64,000 nucleotides of DNA from positions 4,593,206 through 4,657,205 of the forward strand of contig NC_086180.1 of NCBI RefSeq assembly GCF_023053635.1. The letters run 5' to 3'. Within the stretch, counting starts at the first letter, position 1; each line of letters begins with the position of its first letter. Below the pieces are notes generated by a model. The model was not told the DNA's origin and made no database searches. It worked only from the letters and a program-made list of their open reading frames with translations. Source of the DNA: Elgaria multicarinata webbii (Eukaryota > Chordata > Lepidosauria > Squamata > Anguidae). The position numbers and the translations under genes are program-made. This document shows, piece after piece, positions 30,414 to 36,452 of the stretch.

Positions 30414-31572
30414 TTACTCGCCTCTCCGTTTGGATCGAGGCGGGAAACAACAATAAGTATAAAATACATAAAACTGAATTAAAAACATAGTATACATTAT
30501 AAAAAACATCCTAAAATTCCACTGCATAGGCCTGCTGGAATAGATCAGTCTTTGCAGCTTTCTTAAATGCTGAAAGATTGTTCGGTTGATGAGTCTCTTC
30601 CGGCAGGCCATTCCACAGTCCGGGAGCAGTAGAAGAGAAGGTCCTCTGGGTAATACCTGTCAGCCTAATTTTGGCAGACTGAAGGAGATTCTTCCCAGAG
30701 GACCTGAGTGTGTGGGGCGGATGGTACGGGAGAAGGCGATCCCGCAGGTAACTTGGACCCAAAACATGTAGGGCTTTAAAGGTGATAGAAGGAAAGGAAA
30801 GGAACCTCTCGTGCAAGCACTGAGTCATTACTGACTCTTGGAGGGACGCCAGCTTTTGCTGACGTTTTCTTGGCAGGCCTTATAGCGGGGTGGTTTGCCG
30901 TTGCCTTCCCCGGCCGTGATTACCTTTCCCCCAGCTAACTGAGGACTCATTTTACCGACCTCGGGAGGATGGAAGGCTGAGTTGACCCGAGCTGGCTGTC
31001 TGAAACCAGCTTCCGCTGGGATCAAACTCAGGCCGTGGGGAGAGTTTCAGCTGCAGAAAATGCTGCTTTACCGTTCTGCGCCACACGAGGCTCAGTTTAA
31101 AGGTGATCACCAACTCTTTATACTTCGCCCGGAAACTAATTGGCAGGCAGGGAAGAGATTTTAAAACTGGTGTACGCTTCACCCGTTCTTGGTGCTTTAC
31201 AGGGTAAGAAGCGAGCAATTAGGTGCCTGCCCCAGGGAGCTTCCAGGTGTAGGACGGGATAACAGAGGAAGGGGAAAGGAGAACGGAGGCTACAGGGGCA
31301 GACTTGTCCTTTGCACATCACTGCAGCAACTGTGGGTGTTTGGCACCGGGTAGGTGCAGCCGCGGCTCTTCTCCTTTTCTCCAGCTTTGTAGCCACGAAC
31401 GTCTCGTTCTCTCCCCAGGGAAAACTACCTGTTCGTCTGCTCCTGCCCCAAGTGCCTGGCTCAAGCCGACGATCCGGACGTGACATCAGAAGAGGACGAG
31501 GAGGAGGAAGAGGAAGAAGCCGACGGGGAGCCAGAGGATGCCGAGCTGGAGGACGAGATGACGGATGTTTGA
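6526..31572 (+). CDS. SMYD5: SMYD5, complete gene (13 coding exons)
   Basis: SET- and MYND-domain lysine methyltransferase 5. In mammals it has been reported to methylate histones and the ribosomal protein RPL40. Coding exons: 6526-6624, 9303-9411, 11012-11148, 16396-16517, 17540-17609, 18999-19103, 20540-20602, 23231-23301, 23499-23605, 24204-24260, 24902-24996, 29005-29075, 31419-31572. The sum is 1260 nt, 419 codons plus stop; human is about 418. All introns are GT-AG and all phases agree. The split SET domain starts [14 protein letters not shown] (residue 34). The MYND zinc cluster spans CDHC, CPSC, CSAEC and HQVLC (71-136). The core SET motif is NHSCIPNAE (315-323), then [12 protein letters not shown], a post-SET CSCPKC, and an acidic tail ending EDEMTDV. 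No key residue appears lost. The gene covers 25 kb because of repeats in its introns. Confidence 0.98.
6906..7331. repeat. 132-bp tandem repeat, three copies
   Basis: GGGCATTCGGACAAC recurs at 6940, 7072 and 7204, an exact 132-bp spacing. Each unit includes CCAGCAGCTGAA, TGCCAGTGTGCCA and CTATCATTCCCA. It lies in SMYD5 intron 1, close to the CpG island. 132 is a multiple of three, so it yields misleading long open frames. Confidence 0.92.
7332..7831. other. SMYD5 intron 1 sequence without recognised content
   Basis: Short decayed MITE-like words are present (TCCAGATGTTTTGGACTTC near 7603; AACATCTGGAGAAT near 7668). No exon is supported here. Confidence 0.45.
7832..8150. mobile_element. TAGGGTGACC-type foldback hAT MITE
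   Basis: Long inverted arms meet near 7995: AACAGTTGCATAAAAAAGGG on the left, CTTTTCAATGCAACTGTTAA on the right. It ends in ATGGTCACCCTA at 8150; the left terminus has decayed. GGATTAG precedes the left end and recurs at 8169-8175, about 18 bp past the right end, so no clean duplication is visible. Confidence 0.75.
8420..8590. repeat. foldback repeat of the AAACAACCC type
   Basis: Inverted arms GGGTTGTGCGAGGGTTAAAC and GTTTAACCTTTGCACAACCC surround CCTAAAACAAGCCATGAG. A non-coding hairpin in SMYD5 intron 1; family not known to me. Confidence 0.6.
8594..8652 (+). mobile_element. L2-like LINE 3' tail
   Basis: CACCCAGAGAGCTTCGGCC, then GGGCGGTATAGAAATTCAAT and an AAATAAATAA tail. Confidence 0.75.
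8733..8818 (-). mobile_element. CR1 LINE 3' terminus
   Basis: Antisense CR1 end (ATAGAATAGCAGAGTTGGAA, then GTCCAACCC-type block) broken off at GCATGC. Confidence 0.85.
8839..9149. mobile_element. TAGGGTGACC-type foldback hAT MITE, decayed
   Basis: Arms CAGGGCTCCTGTATGTTTTA and TAAAGATACAGGAGCCCTGT are inverted copies, with a second inverted pair inside (GCTACAGGAGCCCTGCC and GGGCAGGGCTCCTGCAG). Ends are diverged and no target duplication is clear. Confidence 0.7.
9303..9411 (+). CDS. SMYD5: SMYD5 coding exon 2
   Basis: Residues 34-69 plus one base: [20 protein letters not shown], then [10 protein letters not shown]. First part of the SET domain. Donor GTGAGG at 9412. Confidence 0.97.
9884..10355 (-). 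mobile_element. CR1 LINE, second subfamily, 3' end
   Basis: The minus strand encodes [14 protein letters not shown] and [19 protein letters not shown], then a 3' UTR that ends at GTTCTTATG (9884 side). It is a different CR1 subfamily from the ATTCTATG copies. Confidence 0.85.
10358..10585 (+). mobile_element. L2-like LINE 3' end
   Basis: GTTAAGACTTTCCTCTTTGC (coding remnant), then AACCGCCCAGAGAGCC and a GCAATAAATAA tail. Confidence 0.75.
10586..10872 (+). mobile_element. L2-like LINE 3' end with (ATT)n tail
   Basis: A second copy directly behind the first: GGTCAAGACTTTTCTCCCAG, AACTGCCCAGAGAACTTCGG, then GGGCGGTATATGAATT leading into an ATT array at 10814-10872. Confidence 0.8.
10814..10872. 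repeat. (ATT)n microsatellite
   Basis: About 19 ATT units forming the 3' tail of the adjoining LINE, 140 bp before SMYD5 exon 3. Confidence 0.95.
11012..11148 (+). CDS. SMYD5: SMYD5 coding exon 3
   Basis: Residues 70-115: first MYND zinc ligands CDHC, then [17 protein letters not shown] and HCPSCQ. Acceptor TTTCCAG ends at 11011; donor GTGAGG at 11149. Confidence 0.97.
11269..14106 (+). repeat. 62-bp minisatellite array with 293-bp higher-order repeat
   Basis: I count 38 full monomers of 62 bp and 10 shortened monomers of 45 bp. The long form runs TGTTCAGAAGACACCTTAAA to GTTTAAGCCAGAAAGCCAGG; the short form lacks the GTGGTGTTTAAGCCAGAAAG part. Short monomers (at CAAGCCAGGT) sit at 11551, 11844, 12137, 12430, 12661, 12892, 13185, 13478, 13647 and 13940. 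Spacings are 293, 231 or 169 bp, which equals one short monomer plus four, three or two long ones. Each long monomer can form a hairpin (TTAAACCACGG with CCGTGGTGTTTAA). Confidence 0.95.
14107..14494. other. central segment of the foldback element, left part
   Basis: AT-rich non-coding sequence between the two arrays. I see no gene, promoter or known repeat. Confidence 0.5.
14495..15104. mobile_element. hAT-type MITE (TAGGGATGTGC family), copy 1
   Basis: Flanked by perfect 8-bp direct repeats TTATACAG (14487-14494 and 15105-15112). It starts TAGGGATGTGCTCCGC and ends CCGTGCACACCCCTA. The interior is very GC-rich and made of nested inverted repeats (GACAGCGGCAGGGCC with its complement; GAGCCCACGGTTCAA with TTGAACCGCGGGCTC). 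No transposase frame. Confidence 0.88.
15105..15278. other. central segment of the foldback element, right part
   Basis: Unique-looking sequence between the MITE and the inverted array. It contains TCCAGGAATGCTTCCTCAGG, a phrase resembling other dispersed repeats; family unknown. Confidence 0.45.
15279..15630 (-). repeat. inverted array of the 62-bp monomer
   Basis: Five to six monomers in reverse orientation (GCCGTGGTTTAAGGTGTCTT, then CTGAACACAGCCTGGCTTTC), 62 bp apart and almost identical. Right arm of the foldback element. Confidence 0.95.
15912..16250 (-). mobile_element. L2-like LINE 3' end, decayed
   Basis: Antisense tail motif (TTTCTATACTGCTAAATGTA, AAGCGGTTCACA) then the coding block (GTGCCACTACCGAGAAGGCC). 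It lies directly before SMYD5 exon 4. Confidence 0.65.
16396..16517 (+). CDS. SMYD5: SMYD5 coding exon 4
   Basis: Residues 116-155 plus two bases: [20 protein letters not shown] to NKLQEAW. Completes the MYND cluster. Intron 3 upstream holds the large foldback element. Confidence 0.97.
16674..17414. mobile_element. 741-bp hairpin (foldback) element
   Basis: Nearly the whole element is two inverted arms of about 365 bp. The left begins TGGCTCAGTTCAGACAACAC; the right ends GTGTTGTCTGAGCCA. Arm features pair in order (AACTCCACCGTTGTGTGACT, then GATTGACAGTTCCTCTGCCC). No protein frame and no clear target duplication. It sits in SMYD5 intron 4, 125 bp before exon 5. Confidence 0.85.
17540..17609 (+). 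CDS. SMYD5: SMYD5 coding exon 5
   Basis: Residues 156-179: [18 protein letters not shown] to TVKQ. Donor GTGCGT at 17610. Confidence 0.96.
17985..18275 (-). mobile_element. CR1 LINE 3' end
   Basis: Antisense terminus (ATCATAGAATAGTAGAGTTG) followed by the antisense of [20 protein letters not shown]. 5'-truncated, in SMYD5 intron 5. Confidence 0.92.
18276..18998. other. SMYD5 intron 5 remainder
   Basis: No recognised repeat or exon; short C/T- and T-rich stretches precede the exon 6 acceptor. Confidence 0.5.
18999..19103 (+). CDS. SMYD5: SMYD5 coding exon 6
   Basis: Residues 180-214: [20 protein letters not shown] to KLLGDKFK. In frame, 35 codons. Confidence 0.97.
19397..19808 (-). mobile_element. 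CR1 LINE 3' end
   Basis: Antisense CR1 from the 3' terminus to the block GTTTCAATCTCTCTTCATAG. Confidence 0.9.
19846..20009 (+). mobile_element. CR1 LINE 3' end
   Basis: Sense CR1 tail from CAATGGAATCAGTTACCTAG to TTCTATGATTCTATGAA, head-to-head with the antisense copy before it. Confidence 0.9.
20282..20377. mobile_element. 96-bp palindromic hAT MITE (CAGCCTTCC family)
   Basis: A near-perfect palindrome, CAGCCTTCCTCAACCTGGGG to GGTTGAGGAAGGCTG, centred on CCCAGAATTCTGGG. Flanked by perfect CTTTAAAG duplications (20274-20281 and 20378-20385). In SMYD5 intron 6. Confidence 0.9.
20540..20602 (+). CDS. SMYD5: SMYD5 coding exon 7
   Basis: Residues 215-235: [20 protein letters not shown]. The end diverges from remembered human (YEEAVSQ). 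Donor GTGAGC at 20603. Confidence 0.94.
20683..20905 (+). mobile_element. tRNA-derived SINE
   Basis: A box A-like GTGGTGTAGTGGCTAGAGTG and box B-like GGGTTCT head are followed by CCACTGGGTGACTTTGGGCC, CAGGGTTGTTGTTGTGAGGA and a GGGATATAAATACAATAAT tail. Confidence 0.88.
21268..21334 (+). mobile_element. L2-like LINE 3' tail
   Basis: CAAACCGCCCAGACAGCTTC, GAGCGGTATAAAAATGCAAT, AAATAAATAAT. Confidence 0.75.
21433..21900. mobile_element. hAT-type MITE (TAGGGATGTGC family), copy 2
   Basis: Perfect ATAAAAAT duplications flank it (21425-21432 and 21901-21908). It starts TAGGGCTGTGCTCCGCTT and ends GCCCGTGCACAGCCCTA. The interior shares GGCGGATCCTTCGCCTCGAT and the GAGCTCCGCAGCGGAG block with copy 1. 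Confidence 0.9.
22468..22690 (+). mobile_element. tRNA-derived SINE
   Basis: GGCAGTGTGGTGTAGTGGCT, box B-like GGGTTCTAGTCCCC, then GTGACTTTGGGCCAGTCACA and a decayed tail. SMYD5 intron 7. Confidence 0.9.
22697..22800 (+). mobile_element. LINE 3' tail (GTACAGCACC family)
   Basis: GTAAACCTCTAGGCAGGGTA, TTGTACAGCACCAAGTACAT, TTGGTGCTATATAAATAAAT. The same tail family as 27688, 39976, 58868 and 59187. Confidence 0.75.
22984..23109. mobile_element. 126-bp palindromic hAT MITE (CAGCCTTCC family)
   Basis: A near-perfect palindrome, CAGCCTTCCTCAACCTGGGG to GGTTGAGGAAGGCTG, centred on GCCCCAGCCGGCTGGGGC. Flanked by perfect GATTAGAG duplications (22976-22983 and 23110-23117). SMYD5 intron 7, 120 bp before exon 8. 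Confidence 0.92.
23231..23301 (+). CDS. SMYD5: SMYD5 coding exon 8
   Basis: Residues 236-258 plus two bases: [20 protein letters not shown]. Acceptor CTGGCAG ends at 23230; donor GTACGA at 23302. Confidence 0.97.
23499..23605 (+). CDS. SMYD5: SMYD5 coding exon 9
   Basis: Residues 259-294: [20 protein letters not shown] to QLYKDIEK. The intron before it is under 200 bp. Confidence 0.97.
24204..24260 (+). CDS. SMYD5: SMYD5 coding exon 10
   Basis: Residues 295-313: [19 protein letters not shown]. Donor GTAAGT at 24261. Confidence 0.96.
24432..24715 (-). mobile_element. CR1 LINE 3' end
   Basis: Antisense terminus ATCATAGAATCATAGAATAG through the antisense of [10 protein letters not shown] to CTCTGGGAGGATC. 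SMYD5 intron 10. Confidence 0.92.
24902..24996 (+). CDS. SMYD5: SMYD5 coding exon 11
   Basis: Residues 314-345: [20 protein letters not shown] to LEDIRPGE. Contains the NHSC core motif of SET enzymes, which contributes to the cofactor pocket. Confidence 0.97.
25615..26090 (-). mobile_element. L2-like LINE 3' end
   Basis: Starts with an (ATT)n tail, then TTTGCCCAATGCTGGGCCTC. The minus strand encodes [15 protein letters not shown] and [21 protein letters not shown] sister copy lies at 53520. Confidence 0.88.
26345..26597 (-). mobile_element. tRNA-derived SINE
   Basis: Reverse orientation: TATATCCCACCTTCTTCCTC (tail), ACAACAACAACCCTGTGAGG, then GTGGGGACTAGAACCCAGAT (box B) and CTAGCCACTGCACCACACTG (head). 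Confidence 0.88.
26760..27502 (+). mobile_element. CR1 LINE 3' portion, longest copy in the window
   Basis: Encodes [52 protein letters not shown] and [20 protein letters not shown] to ECRTQNNE. A small duplication (GTTAAAGGAA twice) then shifts the frame before the [10 protein letters not shown] block. Ends TTCTATGATTCCATGA. In SMYD5 intron 11. Confidence 0.93.
27660..28014 (+). mobile_element. tRNA-derived SINE interrupted by a LINE tail
   Basis: The SINE head GTGTGTGGCATAGTGGCTAA is followed by a foreign segment (27688-27753), then resumes as GTGTCGGACCAGGAGTTGGG and runs to ATATATAAATGCAATTAATA and an AAT array (27957-28012). Confidence 0.85.
27688..27753 (-). mobile_element. LINE 3' tail inserted in a SINE
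   Basis: ATT repeats, then TATATAGCACCATCAATGTA and CATGGTGCTGTACAGAGTAA, the antisense of the GTACAGCACC tail family. Confidence 0.8.
28148..28212 (-). mobile_element. BovB/RTE LINE 3' end fragment
   Basis: TTGTTGTTTATTCGTTCAGT, CGCTTCTGACTCTTTGTGAC: antisense of the BovB C-terminus (VTKSRKRLNE, stop) seen in full at 41717. Confidence 0.75.
28603..28870. mobile_element. compact relative of the tandem-arm foldback element
   Basis: Forward monomers (GTTAGGCCAGAAAGCCAGGC, GTGTTCAGAAGACACTTTAA) lead to a palindromic centre GTGAATAAGGCTTTTTGCTG. Three inverted monomers follow, ending GGTGTCTTCTGAACGGGGTC. It lies in SMYD5 intron 11, 134 bp before exon 12. Confidence 0.8.
29005..29075 (+). CDS. 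SMYD5: SMYD5 coding exon 12
   Basis: Residues 346-368 plus two bases: [20 protein letters not shown]. Carries the SET catalytic-site tyrosine segment ISYLD. Confidence 0.97.
29621..30310 (-). mobile_element. L2-like LINE 3' portion with (AAT)n
   Basis: An AAT array (29621-29671), tail motif ATACCGCCCAATAGCCGAAG, then minus-strand coding: [36 protein letters not shown] and [20 protein letters not shown]. Frame breaks are present. SMYD5 intron 12. Confidence 0.88.
30355..31215 (-). mobile_element. L2-like LINE 3' portion, split by a SINE
   Basis: An (AAT)n(ATT)n tail (30355-30412), GGATCGAGGCGGGAAACAAC, then minus-strand [20 protein letters not shown] and [15 protein letters not shown]. After the SINE (30787-31095) it resumes with antisense coding ([13 protein letters not shown]). 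Confidence 0.85.
30787..31095 (-). mobile_element. Sauria-type SINE
   Basis: Read on the minus strand: a tRNA-like head GAGCCTCGTGTGGCGCAGAA with box B GTTTGATCCCAGC, then CGGGGAAGGCAACGGCAAAC and a tail GAGTCAGTAATGACTCAGTG to CTTTCCTTTCC. Perfect 12-bp duplications TTTAAAGGTGAT flank it (30775-30786 and 31096-31107). Essentially full length. Confidence 0.93.
31419..31572 (+). CDS. SMYD5: SMYD5 terminal coding exon 13
   Basis: Residues 369-419: [20 protein letters not shown], then a Glu-rich tail to EDEMTDV and TGA at 31570-31572. The CSCPKC motif is the post-SET zinc-binding cluster. Confidence 0.97.
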
Positions 31573-32234
31573 TCCTGGGGTGGGGGGTGGGGTGGGGCTT
31601 CTCCGAAGGCCGCGGGACGATGGGTTTTGGAAGCAGGTTCCTGGACGAAAAAGCAGCTTGTGCTGGCAGGGGAAGGAAGGGCGTGGATTTCACGGCGGGG
31701 CGCTGGAGGAATTGGAGCCCAGTCCTCCTGTCGGTGGGCCTTCTGCACCCGTGTGTCCCTTGGTTCTGGAGTCTCCTGCCTCCTCTCCGTTGTATCGCAG
31801 CTCCTAATCCGAGCCATGGCGACGACCAGGGACAGGTCTCTGTGAAATTCCCCCATTGTGGCAGCAATGGGGGAATTCGGTAGCAATCTCCTGACATGTG
31901 TGGGGGCAGTAAACAATTTGCCAGGCAAACGGAAGCTTTTCTGACCAGCCAGTGGGGGGAAGAAGGTACAGGGCAGGTTGAGCCCCCCAGTTGCAGAGGG
32001 AACGGTTGAAATCCGGGGATCAAACGTCCCGGGGAAAATGGCTGAAGGTAAAAGGGATGCTGCAGGGATTGCAGCCATCTGGTCTCAGCTGCTGTTGCCT
32101 CTATTTGAGGGAGGCTGCTCTAGCAAACGGAAAGCCGGAATCCTCCTGCGTTTCCTGCTTCACGAGAACAGGAGGAAGAAGGGTGTTGGATCAGACCTGA
32201 AGGTCCATCCAGCCCAGTGCCCTGTCTCCGAGAA
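31573..32234. other. SMYD5 3' UTR and downstream sequence
   Basis: GC-rich non-coding sequence after the SMYD5 stop, much of it presumably 3' UTR. I found no AATAAA on the + strand in this stretch, so the poly(A) site is not assigned. Confidence 0.5.
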
Positions 32235-32560
32235 CCAGAGAAGTAGCCCTGTTAGCCTTCAGCAGCAAGAACAACAGAGTCCCGATAACTTCAAGGCAAC
32301 TTATTTATTGTGGTATAAGGTTTCGCAGGAAAGAATCCACCTCCTTTGATGCTTCGAGTGTTATCCACACTTGGTAGGTGTGTCACTGTTTACATTTTCT
32401 CTCTCTGTGTGTGTGTGTGTGTACATACAACCACACACATACACCTTGCAGCTGGGGGTTATACTTCATGCATCTAATAAGGTGGGTCTTTAGTTCATGA
32501 AAGCTTCTGCCACAAAAAACCTGTTACTTGTGAGGTTACTGCAAGATGCTTTTGCCTTTT
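32235..32560. repeat. dispersed repeat with inverted ends, family not named
   Basis: GAGTCCCGATAACTTCAAGG, TTATTTATTGTGGTATAAGG and CATGAAAGCTTCTGCCACAA resemble a reptile repeat with the GAAAGCTTATGCCA-type phrase in inverted orientation. A GT run lies at 32405-32422. Confidence 0.45.
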
Positions 32561-33852
32561 TGGTAATCAGCTAGATGCCCTCAAGAGGTCCCCAAACCTG
32601 GCATGAAGAACAATAGCCCTCCCCCACTATTTCTACTCCCCCCTCCCCCACAACCAGTATGCAAAGGTACGCTGCCTCTGAACTTGGGTTCCTTCCATGT
32701 GATAGTCCAGCCTCTGGATGGGTCGGACTGCAACTCCCAGAATCCACAGTATGCAAGGACTTGTAGTACCACCTTTCTGGAGGGCACCAGGTTGGGGGAG
32801 GCTGTCATAACCCCTTTAATGTAGCTGTGGAATTATTTTCCACAGTTAGCTGGAAAAGGAGTTAAACTGGAGATTCAGCAGAGCTCTTAACGTACCACTA
32901 TATTATTCAGCAATGCCTTCCTCTGTAGCCAAGATCCTTCTAAAATGTCTGCTCACAGGTATGTTCCGTTTAGCAAAGGTATTTTACAGTGTGAATTGAA
33001 AGCTTCCTGTTCTCAGCTTCTCCTTATTTTAATGCTTCCTGTTGATTTGGGGAAAGTGATGAGTAACCGTTAATTTGCCCCATGAATCGTCCCGCCATAT
33101 TGCCCCAATATCAGTTTTACTTTCTGCATGGTGAGAGGCTTTTGGCTGTAATCCTATGCATACATACCCGGGAGTAACTCGGTGGGACTTGTTTCTGAGT
33201 AGACATCCATAGGATCTCACTGTAGTTACTAATTTCCTCCTGTGTTTTTTTTTTTTAAAAAAATGACAAAATAGTGCTATTTTTTTAAAAAAAAAGTGGT
33301 GGAAAGGCTATCAGTAATTAAAGGGTCTTTCATCCTATGTAAAAAGAAACTGATACTAGGCCAATTTAAGGTATTCAGTGGGCAAATTGGAAGCAATTTC
33401 TAATCCATCCTGCAGCTTGGAACGACAGGAAGTGTTAAATTGGGGCGAATTTGCAAAGAAAGGGAAAGGTTGACATTAAATGGTGCGTAGTTTTTAAAAG
33501 CCTCCATGGCGTTTTGGCGTTTTGGAGATTTGTTTTTAATCGCTAAAAAAAAAAAAAAATGCCACCAACCAGGTCTGAGATAACCGTGGGAGGATTACGC
33601 AGAAAAATACTTTCATGCATGGGGCCAGCCACGAGGCCCACAACCTGGAGATGTGCTCCTCAAAAAGTGAATGGAGAAATGGTGGCAATTCTAGAGAGAA
33701 GGGGCCAGTGTGGAAACACTTCTGGAGAACCCATCTAACCATGATGGCTGATACCCGTGGACAGACCTCTTCATCTCCGCCAGTTAGACTAGTCTCTTTT
33801 TTTCAAAAGCCATCTAAGTTGGGTGGGGGAGGCATCATCTCATAAGTTATGC
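32561..33852. other. gene-free spacer
   Basis: Holds a decayed CAGCCTTCC-family MITE near 32700-32810 and a squamate repeat phrase at 33144-33228 (GTAATCCTATGCATACATAC, CTGAGTAGACATCCATAGGA). Otherwise AT-rich sequence without recognised content. Confidence 0.5.
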
Positions 33853-34105
33853 ATAGAATCATAGAATAGCAGAGTTGGAAGGGGCCTACAAGGCCATTGA
33901 GTCCAACCCCCTGCTCAACGCAGGAATCCACCCTACAGCATCCCCGACAGAGGGTTGTCCAGCTGCCTCTTGAAGGCCTCTAGGGTGGGAGAGCCCACAA
34001 CCTCCCTAGGTAACTGATTCCATTGTCGTACCGCTCTAACGGTCAGGAAGTTTTTCCTGATGACCAGCCGGAATCTGGCTTCCTGTAACTTCAGCCCATT
34101 TTGTG
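33853..34105 (-). mobile_element. CR1 LINE 3' end
   Basis: Antisense terminus ATAGAATCATAGAATAGCAG to the antisense of [14 protein letters not shown]. Confidence 0.9.
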
Positions 34106-34298
34106 AAGGGCATTTTTCTCTTGCACTTCATCACAGACTAGGGGAGAGATTATGCCTTGTTAAAGGACCCTCACCCAGATTTCAAAAGCGCCCTGCAAAC
34201 AAGCAACTGAGACCTCTGGCTAGAGCACTCTACCCCCCCCCCCCCCAATTCTTTGACAAACCACTGATCAGGGAGTGAGAAAAAGGAAACAACTGTGC

Positions 34299-34676
34299 CT
34301 CTTTAGCCTGGAGAAGAGAAGGTTGAGGGGAGACATGATAGCAGTCTTCAAATACTTAAAAGGTTGTCACACAGAGGAGGGCCAGGATCTCTTCTCGATC
34401 CTCCCAGAGTGCAGGACACGGAATAACGGGCTCAAGTTAAAGGAAGCCAGATTCCAGCTGGACATCAGGAAAAACTTCCTGACTGTTAGAGCAGTACGAC
34501 AATGGAACCAGTGACCTAGGGAGGTGGTGGGCTCTCCCACACTAGAGGCATTCAAAGGGCTGCTGGACAACCATCTGTCAGGGATGCTTTAGGGTGGATT
34601 CCTGCATTGAGCAGGGGGTTGGACTCGATGGCCTTGGAGACCCCTTCCGACTCTGCTATTCTATGATTCTATGATT
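34299..34676 (+). mobile_element. CR1 LINE 3' end with coding tail
   Basis: Encodes [40 protein letters not shown] and [11 protein letters not shown] (then a stop at the VTXGGGG position) and ends TTCTATGATTCTATGA. Confidence 0.92.
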
Positions 34677-34813
34677 CACTGCATCTCCCCTGTTGGTTCA
34701 GCTGCTTGCCTCTGTATACGCAGAAGCTACGTTGCTTGCCTGCTAGTTACAACTGAGAGTTTCCGCAAGTATGAGCGTGAACGTAAATAATAATTCATAA
34801 TTAAATTTATATA

Positions 34814-34868
34814 AGGACTCGATGGCCTTATAGGCCCCTTCCATCTCTACTATTCTATGATTCTATGA
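34814..34868 (+). mobile_element. CR1 LINE terminal fragment
   Basis: GGACTCGATGGCCTTATAGG to TTCTATGATTCTATGAG. Confidence 0.85.
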
Positions 34869-34934
34869 GTAGCCCTGCCTATTTCACTGTGGTTACCACT
34901 AACACGTTGCCCTGAACAGATTACCCCTGTGAGG

Positions 34935-34936
34935 GA

Positions 34937-34987
<51 letters not shown>

Positions 34988-35065
34988 TACATTTCTTTAC
35001 CGCCCCATAGCTTAAGCTCTCTGGGCAGTTTACAAAAGATTTGAACTTTAAAGGTTAAAAATCGA
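34935..35065 (-). mobile_element. L2-like LINE 3' tail with (ATT)n
   Basis: ATT array (34939-34986), then TTTACCGCCCCATAGCTTAA, GCTCTCTGGGCAGTTTACAA. Confidence 0.85.
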
Positions 35066-36299
35066 TATACAGAATCTAAAACCATAAAATGGTAAAACAG
35101 ACAGCATTCAAAGACAACCTACTTTTAACAACAGCTTTGAGCGCTCCGCCAAGTCTGAAGATAGATCTGGGATCGGTCAAAAACTCAACCTGAGACCTGT
35201 GACAGAGAAAAGGGTCCCCCAACATCCTTGTTGCTTCCACTTTTGGAGGCACGTGTGGCCTTAATCCGCCATCGCTTTTGCAGCTGTCTTCTGGCATTTC
35301 TGGGGGTGGGGGTGGGGGCAGTGTGTGTGTGGGGGGGCAGTGTGTGTGTGTGCTCCCAATATATTTTCCCCCCATGGTGCAGAAGCGAATGCTGGCTCTG
35401 ATCCTTAACGGACAGCCACCCAACTTGAAAAGTTGTGTAGCATATTGAGAAATGACAGAATCTATATCCCAGTTCTCCCGAAGCTGTAGAATGCCAAATT
35501 TCGCCATCCGATAGCGTGGTCGACACAGCTGGGAGATGGTTTTATACCAGCTGGAGCTGAGACTTTATTCTCCAACTACTAGGTAAAGCTACCCGATTTT
35601 GCTTCTATTGACTTGTGGTTGTTGTTTTTAGACCAATCTAAAACTCTCTCTAGCTTTGTTAATATAAAAGCTGCCTTCTGTTTTCCACCATCAAGGAACC
35701 TGCACCTTCCTCCTAAGGATGGAGACAGTCCTGATTTTATTTTGTTAAAAATAGGGGACTGTTGGTCTGTGGAACTCAAAAACTTGCAGTGTTTTGTAAC
35801 CTTTGAGTTGGCCAAAGGGAAAAGTACCACCTTGATAGGATTTCATAATTTCCCCTTTGGCCAGCACGGGTTACCTTCTGCTTTTTGGTGTAGTCGTTGA
35901 AAAAGGCCCTATGCAGGCACTTAAGCCATAGCTCAGGATCTGGCCCAGCAGAAAACGGTGCTCCTGGCATGCTCAGAGGTGCTCTTCCCACTTCTGCGAT
36001 TGAATTGATAGCCGTGTTGGCTGGCTTGTCAACCAGTAAGCCCGGCCTCCTGCCGTCTCCAGTTACACCCCTTCCAAGAGCAAGTGGGAGGGAGGGGGGG
36101 TCTATATTTAAGACCCCTTTCAAGGGTTGATCTGGGCTCCTATAGGTCTGGGTGTGCATGAAATAGGTTGCAGGTTTTCTTTCAAGTGGAGACGGGGCGG
36201 GGGAGAGCTCACAGTTGATCCCACCCCAAGCTGAATGCTCACGCCCTCTGTACGCCTCTGTCGTCCTCCTACAGTTGGGCCAAGTAAGTGCTCGGAGCA
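35066..36299. other. gene-free spacer
   Basis: No exon or repeat I can name. A G/T-rich stretch (35305-35352) is present. Parts near 35100-35560 and 35600-36000 may be old LINE sequence in antisense, but motifs are too decayed to assign. Confidence 0.4.
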
Positions 36300-36452
36300 T
36301 GGCCAGACAGCCTGGTGTCCTCCAGATGTTTTGGACTACAACCCCCAGACAGCATGGGGGATGGTGAGGGATGATGGGGGTTGCAGTCCAAGGCAACTTC
36401 GTCAACTCCCCAGAGAGCTTCATCTATGGGGCGGTATAGAAATGTAATAAAG
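36300..36452. mobile_element. CAGCCTTCC-family MITE remnant followed by L2 tail
   Basis: GTCCTCCAGATGTTTTGGAC and GGGATGATGGGGGTTGCAGT are the two arms. From 36400 the L2 tail reads CCAGAGAGCTTCATCTATGG, GGCGGTATAGAAATGTAATA. Confidence 0.6.

Noticed and set aside
31136-32023. 295-codon antisense open frame across the last SMYD5 exon
   Set aside because: It mirrors the GC-rich acidic tail of SMYD5 and the 3' UTR. Low-complexity Ser/Pro/Arg sequence with no domain or splice support.
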